Source: Nocardioides daeguensis
Lineage (GTDB): Bacteria > Actinomycetota > Actinomycetes > Propionibacteriales > Nocardioidaceae
Assembly (NCBI RefSeq): GCF_019192965.1
Contig: NZ_JAHTKU010000004.1
Location: 186,001-250,000 of the forward strand
Direction: 5' to 3'
Length of the DNA: 64,000 bases
The notes beneath the pieces are model-generated. The model searched no databases and was not told the origin of the DNA. It worked only from the letters and a program-made list of their open reading frames with translations. Below, in pieces: positions 40,091-47,730 of the stretch (position 1 is its first letter; every line of letters starts with the position of its first letter). A program made the translations under genes and the position numbers.

Positions 40091-40504
40091 CCCCGACTGC
40101 TGGGCGCACTGCGCGCACAGACCGACCAGCTCCACCGTGTGGCTGACCTGGGTGAACCCGTGCTCGTCGGCGACGGCGTGGGCCCACTTCTCGACGGCGG
40201 AGCCGGTGATCTCGACGGTGCGGCCGCACGAGCGGCACACCAGGTGGTGGTGGTGCGAGTCGCTGCAGCGCCGGTACGTCGCCTCGCCGGCCGGGTTGTG
40301 GCGCACGTCGACGTCGCCGGACTCGGCCATGGCCTGCAGGGTGCGGTAGACGGTGGCGAGGCCGACCTTGTCCCCGGTACGGCGCAGGCTGTCGTGGATC
40401 TCCTGCGCGCTCTGGAAGTCGGCGGCGTCGGCCAGGGCGTCGGTGATCGCCCGGCGCTGGCGGGTCGGCCGGAGCGCGGGCGGGCGCGCGTCGGTGTCGG
40501 GCAC
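40088..40504 (-). CDS. zur: Fur-family zinc uptake regulator (Zur-like)
   Basis: A 138-aa product from GTG 40504. It has a winged helix (TRQRRAITDALADAADFQSA, VGLATVYRTLQAMAESGDVD) and then the metal sites HHHHLVCRSCGRTVEI and LCAQCAQQSG (two CxxC for structural Zn), with further His in the dimer domain. The missing Fe-type acidic residues and the short length favour Zur over Fur. It should repress zinc uptake genes. The upstream TGAGATCGATTCCCA palindrome-like sequence overlaps a TAGATT -10 at about 40549-40554 and may be an autoregulatory site. The stop overlaps the 3' end of tRNA-Lys. Confidence 0.85.
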   Translation of the reverse strand: MPDTDARPPALRPTRQRRAITDALADAADFQSAQEIHDSLRRTGDKVGLATVYRTLQAMAESGDVDVRHNPAGEATYRRCSDSHHHHLVCRSCGRTVEITGSAVEKWAHAVADEHGFTQVSHTVELVGLCAQCAQQSG

Positions 40505-40683
40505 CGGGCCTCCTGGGGCGGTCGAAGGACGGACTGGGAATCGATCTCAATCTACCGCGCACGCGGGCAGGACCATGCCGCGATGGCCCGTTCGGACCAC
40601 ACGGACGGGACCGGCGGGCCGACGACCGCCGGGACCGGCCCCGCTACCCTGACCACGGGAGAGGGAACAGGGAGGACTCGCTC

Positions 40684-41673
40684 GTGGGGAGCAAGGACGA
40701 GTTCGGGCCGGACACGGAGAGCATCCGCGCCTGGCTGGACAAGCGGAGCAGCTATGCCCGCGACGCCCGGGTGGTCGGCACCCGCGCTGACGCGGCTCCC
40801 GCGGCCGCGCCCGGGCCGTCGGCGCCACCCGGCCCCGCGCCCGGTACGACGACCGCGGACCGTGCCGACTCGTTGCGGGCCGGTCGCTCGGTGCTCGAGG
40901 CGCTCGGCGTCGAGTCCCCGCCCGACCCGCCGTCACGGATCGCCCGGGCGGGCGGCCTGGACAGCACCGACCTGGGCCGCTCGGTCGTGGAGGCGCTGCG
41001 CGCCGACATGCCGAAGAAGCCGGCGCCCGCGCCTCGCCCCGCCTCGCCGGCCCCCACCCCCGACCCCGCACCGGTCGAGGTCGAGGCCGCGGCGGCACCG
41101 GTGCGCCCCGCCCCGCCGCCGCGCGTGCGCAGCGCCCCCGAGGTCAAGCACGGCCGCTGGACCGAACCCGAGGACAACCTCACCGCGCTCAACGCGAGCA
41201 CCGACGCCCAGTTCCCGGTTCGCGGCGGGATCCGACGCGCTCTGTCCTGGATGCTGCTCGCGGTCCTGGCCGGCACCGGCGCGGCGTCGTACGCGGCCCT
41301 GAGGAACCCGACCGCGACGACCCTCGGGATCGCGGCCACGCTCGGCTTCCTGATGCTGGTCGTGTGGGCCGTCCGCGCAGGGTGCACGACGACCGAGCTG
41401 GCCGTGCGGCGCGGCCAGCTCTCGATCAAGCGCAACGGGCAGACCGAGCTGGTCGACCTCGCCAGCACGTACACGCCGATCGCGATCGTCGGCGAGCCGA
41501 GCGATCGCCGGTGGACCGTGCTGATCGAGCGCCCGGGCCTGCCACTGGTGGTGATCACCCGCTCGATGGTCGATCCGCACTGGTTCACGACCGTGCTCTA
41601 CCGCCTGCGTCCGGGGCTGCGCCCCGACGCCCCCGCCGCCGAGCAGACCGCCGAGCCGGTCACCCAGCCGTAG
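40684..41673 (+). CDS. Membrane protein with the shared C-terminal domain; third family member
   Basis: A 329-aa product from GTG 40684, with GGAGG 8 nt upstream and a TACCCT -10 near 40645. The N terminus has TESIRAWLDKRSSYARDARV and two copies of a L-x-x-G-R-S-V-x-E-A-L motif (SLRAGRSVLEALGVE at 63, STDLGRSVVEALRADM at 94), then Pro/Ala-rich linkers. Two membrane helices lie at about 184-205 and 212-231. The C-terminal 235-312 matches the 19221 and 23138 proteins (RRWTVLIERPGLPLVVITRS, MVDPHWFTTVLYRLRPGL). Function unknown. It overlaps the convergent acetyltransferase gene by 14 bp. Confidence 0.85.
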   Translation: MGSKDEFGPDTESIRAWLDKRSSYARDARVVGTRADAAPAAAPGPSAPPGPAPGTTTADRADSLRAGRSVLEALGVESPPDPPSRIARAGGLDSTDLGRSVVEALRADMPKKPAPAPRPASPAPTPDPAPVEVEAAAAPVRPAPPPRVRSAPEVKHGRWTEPEDNLTALNASTDAQFPVRGGIRRALSWMLLAVLAGTGAASYAALRNPTATTLGIAATLGFLMLVVWAVRAGCTTTELAVRRGQLSIKRNGQTELVDLASTYTPIAIVGEPSDRRWTVLIERPGLPLVVITRSMVDPHWFTTVLYRLRPGLRPDAPAAEQTAEPVTQP

Positions 41674-42193
41674 CGATCCAGAACCGGAGCTTGCCGGCCC
41701 GCTCGTCCTCGAGCACCCCGCCGCCGGCCTCGATGGTGCGTCGCGACGCGTCGTTGTCGGTGTCGCAGGTGACCAGCACCCGCTCGATCCCGAGGCGCCC
41801 GGCCTCCCGGACCCCGAGGGCCAGCGCGCGGGACGCGTGACCGCGGCGGCGGGCGGAGGGGCGCACGGAGTACCCGATGTGCCCACCCTGCTCGAGCAGC
41901 CAGTCGTTGAGCCGGTGCCGCAGGTTCAAGAAGCCCACGACGTCGTCGTCGGGCCCGCCGTCGCCGTCGGTGATCCAGAAGTACGTCGAGGACACCCGCG
42001 TCCCGTCGAGGTCGCCCGCCGACGTCAGCTCGGTCATCGCGACGAACGCGGCGCAGCCGGCCTCGGTCGGCACCGGGTCGCCCTCGAGGTGCCAGTGGCC
42101 GGAGCCGTGCATCTGCGCCGTCGCGCCGAAGTCCTCGATCATGGCCGCCCAGGACTGCCAGCGGGCGACGTCAGGGGGTACGAGCGCGGTCAT
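41660..42193 (-). CDS. GNAT-family N-acetyltransferase
   Basis: A 177-aa product from ATG 42193. The acetyl-CoA-binding segment HIGYSVRPSARRRGHASRAL (R/Q-x-x-G-x-G/A as RRRGHA) and ALGVREAGRLGIERVLVTCD, then NDASRRTIEAGGGVLE, give motifs A and B of GNAT enzymes. The N terminus (WHLEGDPVPTEAGCAAFVAM) resembles members acting on small molecules. Substrate unknown. Convergent with and overlapping the 40684 gene; divergent from the thioesterase with about 70 bp between. Confidence 0.88.
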   Translation of the reverse strand: MTALVPPDVARWQSWAAMIEDFGATAQMHGSGHWHLEGDPVPTEAGCAAFVAMTELTSAGDLDGTRVSSTYFWITDGDGGPDDDVVGFLNLRHRLNDWLLEQGGHIGYSVRPSARRRGHASRALALGVREAGRLGIERVLVTCDTDNDASRRTIEAGGGVLEDERAGKLRFWIATAG

Positions 42194-42240
42194 GGCGCCA
42201 TCCCACCATCCCGGTCAACGGGTTTCCGCGCCGACAGAAC

Positions 42241-42258
42241 GAGAACGTGTTCTACCCT
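42241..42258 (+). promoter_or_regulatory. KstR-like palindrome and leaderless promoter of the thioesterase
   Basis: GAGAACGTGTTCTA (42241-42254) fits the KstR/TetR-type operator T-N-N-A-A-C-N-N-G-T-T-N-N-A except at the first base. It overlaps a TACCCT -10 at 42253-42258, which lies 7 nt before the ATG at 42266, so a bound repressor would block the promoter. Confidence 0.5.
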
Positions 42259-42265
42259 GGCGAGC

Positions 42266-42904
42266 ATGAACTGGCACCTCCCCGCCGCCGACGACACCCC
42301 CGCCGCCGAGGTGGAGCGGGAGGCCGCCGTGTGGCGCCCCCTCGCCGAGGCCGCGCGCGAGCTGGTCGACCTGTGCGTCATGTCGGACGTCGACGCGGAC
42401 GAGGTCCGCGCCGCCCAGGCCGACGTCGAGGCGGCGGTGGCCCGGCTGCGGAAGGTGCGCCGTACCCAGACCCTCGGCCAGCAGCACCTCACCGGCGGCC
42501 GACGCCGCCCCTGGGGCAACCCGGTCATCGGGCTGCGCAACCCGATCGCCCCGCCGTTGCAGGTGGTGAGCGACGCGACCGGTCGCGCAGAGACGCAGTT
42601 CCGCTGCGGGGCGGCGTACGAGGGGCCGCCGGGGCTGGTCCACGGTGGCGTGGTATCGCTGATCCTCGACCAGATCCTCGGGCACGCCGTCGGCGCTGCC
42701 GGCCGGCCCGGCATGACCGGCACGCTGACCGTCGTCTACCGGCAGGGCACCCCCCTCGGCGACCTGCGCGCCGAGGCGTGGATCGACCGCGAGGACGGCG
42801 TCAAGACCTGGGCCAAGGCCCACATGGTCGGCCCCGACGGCGTCACCGCCGAGGCCGAGGGCGTCTTCATCCTGCCCCGCCACATCCGGGAACGGTTCAG
42901 CTGA
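42266..42904 (+). CDS. PaaI-type hotdog thioesterase
   Basis: A 212-aa product from ATG 42266. An N-terminal helical stretch (about 70 residues, WRPLAEAARELVDLCV) precedes the hotdog domain. PPGLVHGGVVSLILDQILGH is the H-G-G motif with the catalytic Asp/Glu region. GTLTVVYRQGTPLGDLRAEA and GVTAEAEGVFILPRHI complete the PaaI/acyl-CoA thioesterase pattern. It should hydrolyse acyl- or aryl-CoA. The KstR-like operator in its promoter agrees with a role in acyl-CoA or sterol metabolism. Not part of an operon. Confidence 0.88.
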   Translation: MNWHLPAADDTPAAEVEREAAVWRPLAEAARELVDLCVMSDVDADEVRAAQADVEAAVARLRKVRRTQTLGQQHLTGGRRRPWGNPVIGLRNPIAPPLQVVSDATGRAETQFRCGAAYEGPPGLVHGGVVSLILDQILGHAVGAAGRPGMTGTLTVVYRQGTPLGDLRAEAWIDREDGVKTWAKAHMVGPDGVTAEAEGVFILPRHIRERFS

Positions 42905-42914
42905 CTGGTCAGGT

Positions 42915-42978
42915 GATTCATGCGCTTGTCAGGGATTGCAACCCCTGACAAGCGCATGAATCCCCGGATGTCCGGGGA
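42915..42978. terminator. Two consecutive strong hairpins between convergent genes
   Basis: GATTCATGCGCTTGTCAGGG (42915-42934) pairs perfectly with 42943-42962 around an 8-nt loop. TCCCCGGA/TCCGGGGA (42961-42978) follows at once. They lie between the thioesterase and the ndh gene and probably end both transcripts, though there is no U-tract. The remainder to 43106 resembles the other intergenic repeats (GGCGCTCGCAGGCTCG) and holds no gene. Confidence 0.7.
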
Positions 42979-43106
42979 TCCATGCAGCCGGCGTCGACCC
43001 CCGATTTCGACACGGCGGTCCTCGGCGCTCGCAGGCTCGCGCCGACGCGCCTGCTCAACCTCTTCGCCGACGGGACCTACCTCGCTGCGCTCGGTAGGTC
43101 CCTGGC

Positions 43107-44591
43107 TCAGACCTTCACGCCGCGCTTGTTCTCGTCGGAGAGGCGCGCCTCCTCGGCGGCCTGCTCCTCGAGCTCGGCACGGCGCTGCGCCTCGTCGTAC
43201 TCACCGGGCTCGGAGACCAGGTCGGTCGCTCCCCGTTCGAGGCGTTGGAGCGCCACTCGGGCGAAGATCTGCTGCTCGGTGGAGGTCCGCTCGGAGCGGC
43301 CCTTGCCGATGAAGGAGACGAACCAGTGCATGACCGCGGTGACGCGGTTCTTGAAGCCGGTGATGTAGAAGAGGTGCACGACCAGCCACATCAGCCAGGC
43401 GAGGATGCCGGTGACCCGGAGCTTGCCGACCATCGCCACCGCCCGGAAGCGGCTGATGATCGCCATCGAGCCCTTGTCGAAGTACTTGAACGGCGGCTGC
43501 GCGGGCTTGCCCTCGAGCCGGCCCTCGATCTCCTTGGCGGCGTACTTCGCGCCCTGGATCGCGACCTGAGCGACACCCGGGAGGTTGTCCAGCGAGATCA
43601 TGTCGCCGACCACGAACACCTCGGGGTAGCCCGGGAGGGTGAGGTCGGGGTTGACCGAGATCCGGCCGGCCCGGTCGAGCGGGGCGCCGGTCTGCTCCGA
43701 CAGCGTCTTGCCGAGCTTGTTGGCCTGGACGCCGGCGGCCCACACCTTGGTGACCGCGTTGATGCGCTCCTCGGAGCCGTCCTTGTACTTGACCGTGAGG
43801 CCACGCTCGTCGACCTGGGAGACCAGCGCGCCGAGCATCACCTCCACGCCGAGCTTCTCGAGCTTCTCCTGGGTCCACTTGCCGAGCTTGTGACCGAACG
43901 GCGGGAGCACCTGGGGCGCCGCGTCGACGAGGATGACGCGCGCGTGCCGGGTGGAGATGGCCCGGAAGTCGCGGGTCAGGGTGCGGTGGGCGAGCTCGGC
44001 GATCTGACCGGCCATCTCGACACCCGTCGGGCCGGCGCCGACGACCACGAAGGTCAGCAGGTGGTCGACGTTCTCGCCGCGCGCTGCGCCGAGCTCGGCC
44101 ATCTCGAAGGCGCCGAAGATCCGGCCGCGCAGCTCGAGGGCGTCGTCGATGCTCTTCATGCCGGGGGCGAACTCGGCGAAGTGGTCGTTGCCGAAGTACG
44201 ACTGGCCGGCGCCGGCGGCGACGATGAGGGAGTCGTACGGCGTCACGAGCTCGCGGCCCAGCACGTGCGAGGTGACCTGGCGGTTCGCCAGGTCGATGCC
44301 GGTGACCTCGCCGAGCAGCACCTGGGCGTTCTTCTGGTTGGCCAGGACCTCGCGGGTCGGCGGGGCGATCTCGCCCTCGGAGAGGATGCCGGTCGCCACC
44401 TGGTAGAGCAGCGGCTGGAAGAGGTGGTGGGTCGTCTTCGCGATCATGGTCACGTCGACGTCGGCGTGGCGCAGCTGCTTGGTGCCGAACAGGCCGCCGA
44501 AGCCGGACCCGATGACGACGACCTGGTGACGGTCGGAACGCGGGACGATGATGCGATCGGGCAGGTCGGGCTGGGTGTCGCCTGCTGCCAT
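43107..44591 (-). CDS. ndh: Type II NADH:quinone dehydrogenase
   Basis: A 494-aa product from ATG 44591, with AGGAGG 6 nt upstream. There are two dinucleotide folds: VVVIGSGFGGLFGTKQLRHA (FAD) and TFVVVGAGPTGVEMAGQIAE (NADH). TPYDSLIVAAGAGQSYFG and GYPEVFVVGDMISLDNLPGV (second FAD motif) are also present, with AIQGAKYAAKEI following. The C-terminal region has a hydrophobic anchor (ILAWLMWLVVHLFYITGF) and a charged tail. It passes electrons from NADH to menaquinone without pumping protons. Slightly longer than the mycobacterial enzymes because of the tail. Confidence 0.95.
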   Translation of the reverse strand: MAAGDTQPDLPDRIIVPRSDRHQVVVIGSGFGGLFGTKQLRHADVDVTMIAKTTHHLFQPLLYQVATGILSEGEIAPPTREVLANQKNAQVLLGEVTGIDLANRQVTSHVLGRELVTPYDSLIVAAGAGQSYFGNDHFAEFAPGMKSIDDALELRGRIFGAFEMAELGAARGENVDHLLTFVVVGAGPTGVEMAGQIAELAHRTLTRDFRAISTRHARVILVDAAPQVLPPFGHKLGKWTQEKLEKLGVEVMLGALVSQVDERGLTVKYKDGSEERINAVTKVWAAGVQANKLGKTLSEQTGAPLDRAGRISVNPDLTLPGYPEVFVVGDMISLDNLPGVAQVAIQGAKYAAKEIEGRLEGKPAQPPFKYFDKGSMAIISRFRAVAMVGKLRVTGILAWLMWLVVHLFYITGFKNRVTAVMHWFVSFIGKGRSERTSTEQQIFARVALQRLERGATDLVSEPGEYDEAQRRAELEEQAAEEARLSDENKRGVKV

Positions 44592-44740
44592 GGCTTCCTC
44601 CTGGAGCACCTCGGTGACGACGCGTCGGCGTCCTCTGGGGGAGCATTCTTCCGCGTCCCCTGCACGAGCCCCAATCCGAGGTCAAGGTCTAGTCGGTCAC
44701 ATCCCGGTCCGAGCGTCACCAAATGCGGTCCTGGCGGTTG

Positions 44741-44766
44741 GTTTAGTGGTCAACTGGGTGGGGTAT
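44741..44766 (+). promoter_or_regulatory. SigB/SigF-type stress promoter
   Basis: GTTT at 44741-44744, a 16-nt spacer and GGGTAT at 44761-44766 match the actinobacterial general-stress consensus exactly. Transcription would start near 44773, about 75 nt before the GTG of the GHKL-ATPase gene. The rest of the 257-base gap (44592-44848) has no gene. Confidence 0.72.
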
Positions 44767-44848
44767 CGCCCCCGGGAACGTCACCTCGCCACCGACACCG
44801 ACCGCCTTCGAACTCCGCACTCGGGCCGCGACACCGGAAGGTTCCTCC

Positions 44849-45835
44849 GTGCAGCACCGGCAGATCCTGGACCTGGCCCCCGGGCCACGCATCGTGCACG
44901 ACGCACGACGCTGGGTCGTCCAGACCTGCGATCTCCTCGGGCGCACGGACCTGGCCGACTGCGCGGAGCTGGCGGTCTCCGAGCTGGTCACCAACGCGGT
45001 CCTCCACGGCACCGCACCGATCCGGCTCCAGGTCCGCGGCACGACCGAGCACCCCCGGTTCGAGGTGCATGACGCCTCGGTGATCCCGCCCCAGCCGGTG
45101 ACCCAGGCCGGCGGGTTCGACCTCGACGCCTTCGACCTCGACACCCTCGACTCCCTCGACGAGGAACAGCTCGCCGCGCTGACCACGGTCGGCCGCGGCC
45201 TGGACATCGTCGCCCGCGCCTCGGTCGCCTGGGGCGCCGAGATCGACGAGGACGGCAAGGCGGTCTGGTTCGAACCGGCCCCTGAGCTGTCCGAGACCGG
45301 CGGCGCGCCGTACCAGCAGACCCAGAGCATGCCGTCGCTCGCCGCCGACCACACCCGGGTCGGCGAGGTCGGCGTCCAGATCAACGGCGTCCCGATCGGC
45401 GCCTTCGGCCGCTTCCAGCGCCACTACCGCGACCTGCGCCGCGAGATCCGGCTGCTCGCCCTCGCCCACGAGGACGACTACCCGTTGGCCAAGGTCCTGT
45501 CCGAGCACTTCGACGCCCTCGAGCGTCCCCTTCGCGCCAACATGGGCCGCGAGCAGGTCGACAAGGCGTACGCCGACGGCCGCGAGACCATCGACCTGCG
45601 GCTGCGGATGCCGCGGGAGACCGCGCGGCAGATCGGGGGCCTGATCGACCTGCTCGACGCGGCCGACGAGTTCTCCCGCGCCCAGCGGCTGCTGACCGCG
45701 CCACGCACCTCCGAGCAGCGCTCGTTCCAGATCTGGTTCCTCGGCGAGTTCCGCCGCCAGTCCGCCGGCGCCCCACCGATCGCCTGGCAGGGCAGCGGCA
45801 CCGGCTCCGGCGCGCGTCCTAGTCTGCAGGCATGA
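44849..45835 (+). CDS. GHKL ATPase, anti-sigma-factor kinase-like, with extra helical domain
   Basis: A 328-aa product from GTG 44849. Residues about 1-150 form a HATPase_c domain of the RsbW/SpoIIAB type: ARRWVVQTCDLLGRTDLADC, AELAVSELVTNAVLHGTAPI (N box), HDASVIPP (G1-like) and TTVGRGLDIVARASVAWGAE (G2 box). Residues about 175-315 are helical (RFQRHYRDLRREIRLLALAH, GGLIDLLDAADEFSRAQRLL) and not recognised. The SigB-like promoter upstream fits an anti-sigma or stress-signalling role. Its end overlaps crcB by 4 nt. Confidence 0.82.
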   Translation: MQHRQILDLAPGPRIVHDARRWVVQTCDLLGRTDLADCAELAVSELVTNAVLHGTAPIRLQVRGTTEHPRFEVHDASVIPPQPVTQAGGFDLDAFDLDTLDSLDEEQLAALTTVGRGLDIVARASVAWGAEIDEDGKAVWFEPAPELSETGGAPYQQTQSMPSLAADHTRVGEVGVQINGVPIGAFGRFQRHYRDLRREIRLLALAHEDDYPLAKVLSEHFDALERPLRANMGREQVDKAYADGRETIDLRLRMPRETARQIGGLIDLLDAADEFSRAQRLLTAPRTSEQRSFQIWFLGEFRRQSAGAPPIAWQGSGTGSGARPSLQA

Positions 45836-46224
45836 CCCCTTCCCCGCGGCTGCTCCTCGCCGTGGGGGCAGGTGGAGCGATCGGTGCGCTCGCCCGGTAC
45901 GCCGCGACGGAGCTCGTCGCCGACGGGTCCGGCTTCCCCTGGACCACCTTCGCGGTCAACGTCTCGGGATCGGCTCTGCTCGCCGCCCTGCTGCTCCTCC
46001 CGCTCGCCCGCCGCTCCCCCACGTGGGCCGCGGCGCTCGGGCCGGGTGTGCTCGGCGGCTACACGACCTTCTCCGCCACCTCCGCCCAGGCCCGGGCCCT
46101 GCTCGCCGACGGCCGCGCCGGCCTCGCCCTCGCGTACGTCGCCGGCACCCTCGCCGCCTGCCTGGTCGCCGTCACCCTGGTCGGCCTCGCGGCGCCCCGG
46201 CTGCCGGAGGAGGACGAGCTGTGA
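45832..46224 (+). CDS. crcB: Fluoride channel subunit CrcB/FluC (first)
   Basis: A 130-aa product from ATG 45832 (ATGA overlap with the upstream stop). Four membrane helices; FAVNVSGSALLAALLLLPLA (N-x-S-G-S pore segment) and PGVLGGYTTFSATSAQARAL (G-G-x-T-T-F-S with the Phe box) are diagnostic. It exports fluoride passively. In Gram-positive bacteria two different Fluc genes often make a heterodimer, and the partner follows 19 bp downstream. Confidence 0.95.
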   Translation: MTPSPRLLLAVGAGGAIGALARYAATELVADGSGFPWTTFAVNVSGSALLAALLLLPLARRSPTWAAALGPGVLGGYTTFSATSAQARALLADGRAGLALAYVAGTLAACLVAVTLVGLAAPRLPEEDEL

Positions 46225-46243
46225 ACACCCCACGGGAAGCCGC

Positions 46244-46573
46244 ATGAGCGCCCTCCTCGTCGCGCTCGGCGCCGCGGTCGGCGCGCCCCTGCGCTACGCC
46301 CTCGGCCACCACTTCGACGGCGCCTGGCACCGCGGCACCCTCACCGCCAACACCCTCGCGAGCCTGGTCCTCGGCGCCTGCGTCGGCTGGTCGGTCGAGG
46401 GCTCCACCCTCGCCCTGGTCGGCACCGGCTTCTGCGGCGGCCTGTCGACGTACTCCTCGCTCGCGGTGCAGGCCCGCGACCTCGGCCCGCGGCAGGGCGC
46501 GGCGTACGCGCTCGTGACGATCCTGCTCGGGCTGGGCGCCTGCGCGCTCGGGTACGTCCTGGCCGGTGGTTGA
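46244..46573 (+). CDS. crcB: Fluoride channel subunit CrcB/FluC (second)
   Basis: A 109-aa product from ATG 46244, with GGGAAGC upstream. Four membrane helices; GTLTANTLASLVLGACVGWS (N-x-x-A-S in place of N-x-S-G-S) and GTGFCGGLSTYSSLAVQARD are the matching Fluc motifs. It is shorter and more diverged than the first copy, as expected of a heterodimeric partner. No fluoride riboswitch was recognised upstream of the pair. Followed by a repeat-like GGTTGAGGCGCGCCCTTCGA sequence. Confidence 0.93.
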   Translation: MSALLVALGAAVGAPLRYALGHHFDGAWHRGTLTANTLASLVLGACVGWSVEGSTLALVGTGFCGGLSTYSSLAVQARDLGPRQGAAYALVTILLGLGACALGYVLAGG

Positions 46574-46638
46574 GGCGCGCCCTTCGAGGCTCGCAAGCTC
46601 ACTCCTCAGGAACCGAGACCGAGACCGAGACCGAGACC

Positions 46639-46995
46639 TCAGGCGTAGCCGAGGTCGTGCAAGCGGGCGTCGTCGATGCCGAAGTGGTGGGCGACCTCGT
46701 GCACGACGGTGATCCGGACCTCGTCGGCCAGGTCCTCCTCGTCGTCGCACATGTCGAGCAGCGGGCCGCGGAACAGGAAGATCCGGTCGGGCAGCTGCGG
46801 GTGCAGGCCGCCGCCGCGCTCGGTGAGCGCCACGCCGTCGTACAGGCCGAGCAGGTCGTCGGGCTCGCCCTCCGGCGGCTCGTCCTCGACCAGGACGACC
46901 AGGTTGTGGACGAGGCGGGCCAGCTCCTCGGGGATCTCGTCGAGGGCGCGGTCGACGAGGGCGTCGAAGTCCTCGGGGCTCATCTCGACCGGCAC
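46639..46995 (-). CDS. Zincin-like metallopeptidase family protein
   Basis: A 118-aa product. GTG 46995 is preferred because a CACAAT -10 lies 6 nt upstream; ATG 46983 is the alternative. MSPEDFDALVDRALDEIPEE and DDLLGLYDGVALTE, DRIFLFRGPLLDMCDDEEDL, then ITVVHEVAHHFGIDDARLHD (HExxH plus downstream Asp/His) match the small MpriBi/zincin_1 group found widely in actinobacteria. Complete at normal length. The zinc site is intact, so it may be active, but the natural substrate is unknown. Confidence 0.9.
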   Translation of the reverse strand: MPVEMSPEDFDALVDRALDEIPEELARLVHNLVVLVEDEPPEGEPDDLLGLYDGVALTERGGGLHPQLPDRIFLFRGPLLDMCDDEEDLADEVRITVVHEVAHHFGIDDARLHDLGYA

Positions 46996-47022
46996 GCACC
47001 CATTGTGCCCGCGGCGCAAATG

Positions 47023-47056
47023 CGACAAGCCCCAGCCTGTCGGCTGGGGCTTGTCG
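47023..47056. terminator. Terminator hairpin before tRNA-Asp / metallopeptidase gene
   Basis: A 15-bp stem, CGACAAGCCCCAGCC (47023-47037) with 47042-47056, and a 4-nt loop TGTC. On the minus strand it follows tRNA-Asp by 10 nt, so it likely ends the tRNA transcript before the metallopeptidase gene. Confidence 0.88.
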
Positions 47057-47065
47057 GCTTGTCTG

Positions 47066-47139
47066 CGACCCTGACGAGACTCGAACTCGCGACCTCCGCC
47101 GTGACAGGGCGGCGCGCTAACCAACTGCGCTACAGGGCC
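47066..47139 (-). tRNA. tRNA-Asp (anticodon GTC)
   Basis: A 74-nt cloverleaf on the minus strand. The acceptor GGCCCTG pairs with CAGGGTC (one G-U); D arm GCGC...GCGC; anticodon loop CTGTCAC (GTC); T arm CGCGA-GTTCGAG-TCTCG type; discriminator G. CCA is not encoded (CA follows by chance). Confidence 0.97.
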
Positions 47140-47236
47140 ATTCGCTCCACGCTGCTCTCGCGTGGTGAAGCGGATGGAACTCTAACCCATCCTCCTCCGG
47201 GAGTCCCAATCGGGAGCGACCTCAGCGGACGAGCCG

Positions 47237-47309
47237 CACCCCCAACCGGATTCGAACCGGCGTACCCGCCGTGAAAGGGCGGTGTCCTAGGCCGCTAGAC
47301 GATGGGGGC
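47237..47309 (-). tRNA. tRNA-Glu (anticodon TTC)
   Basis: A 73-nt cloverleaf on the minus strand. GCCCCCA pairs with TGGGGGT; the D loop contains TCTAGCGGCCTAGGAC; anticodon loop CTTTCAC (TTC); T arm GCCGG-TTCGAAT-CCGGT; discriminator G. It lies 97 bp upstream of tRNA-Asp and probably shares its transcript. Confidence 0.97.
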
Positions 47310-47564
47310 CCACCGTGGAGGGCGTGCCTCCGCAGCGCGCGCCAGCATAGTGCCCGTCGCGGGTCGTCCGCTCATCGAGAAGGGCGGCCGGCGGTCGAGG
47401 ACGAGGGCACGGCCCGTGCCGTCGAGCACCCGCAAGGACGCCGGGCGGTCGGCCGAGGGGCTGCGGACGAGGTCCGGCACGACGCCCGCGGAGACGGCGC
47501 ACGTCCAGAAGTGCCCGCCGCTTTCGTGCCTCGGCCCACCCTCCGGTAAGGTGGTCGACTGCTT
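47310..47564. other. Gap between divergent tRNA genes
   Basis: This stretch of 255 bases holds the two tRNA promoters. TAAGGT at 47546-47551 is a good -10 for tRNA-Phe, 13 nt before the mature 5' end. A minus-strand frame crosses the region but runs into tRNA sequence and has no start context, so no gene is called. Confidence 0.5.
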
Positions 47565-47641
47565 GGGCAGGTAGCTCAGTTGGTACGAGCGATCGCCTGA
47601 AAAGTGATAGGTCGGCGGTTCGACCCCGCCCCTGCCCACCA
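47565..47641 (+). tRNA. tRNA-Phe (anticodon GAA), CCA encoded
   Basis: GGGCAGG pairs with CCTGCCC; D arm GCTC...GAGC; anticodon stem ATCGC/GTGAT around loop CTGAAAA (GAA); T arm GGCGG-TTCGACC-CCGCC; discriminator A followed by genomic CCA. Promoter -10 TAAGGT lies upstream, and a strong terminator follows at 47646. Confidence 0.96.
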
Positions 47642-47645
47642 GCAG

Positions 47646-47679
47646 CGAGACCCCCGCCGGGTGACCGGCGGGGGTCTCG
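47646..47679 (+). terminator. Terminator of tRNA-Phe
   Basis: CGAGACCCCCGCCGG (47646-47660) pairs with 47665-47679 around GTGA. It starts 5 nt after the encoded CCA. Confidence 0.9.
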
Positions 47680-47730
47680 TCGTTCCCGGCCCCGTGCGTC
47701 GGCAGGACGGTGCATTGGCAGGATGGCCCG

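Noticed and set aside
45600..45831. Fluoride riboswitch before crcB
   Set aside because: crcB starts inside the end of the preceding coding gene; no crcB-motif RNA fold is recognisable.
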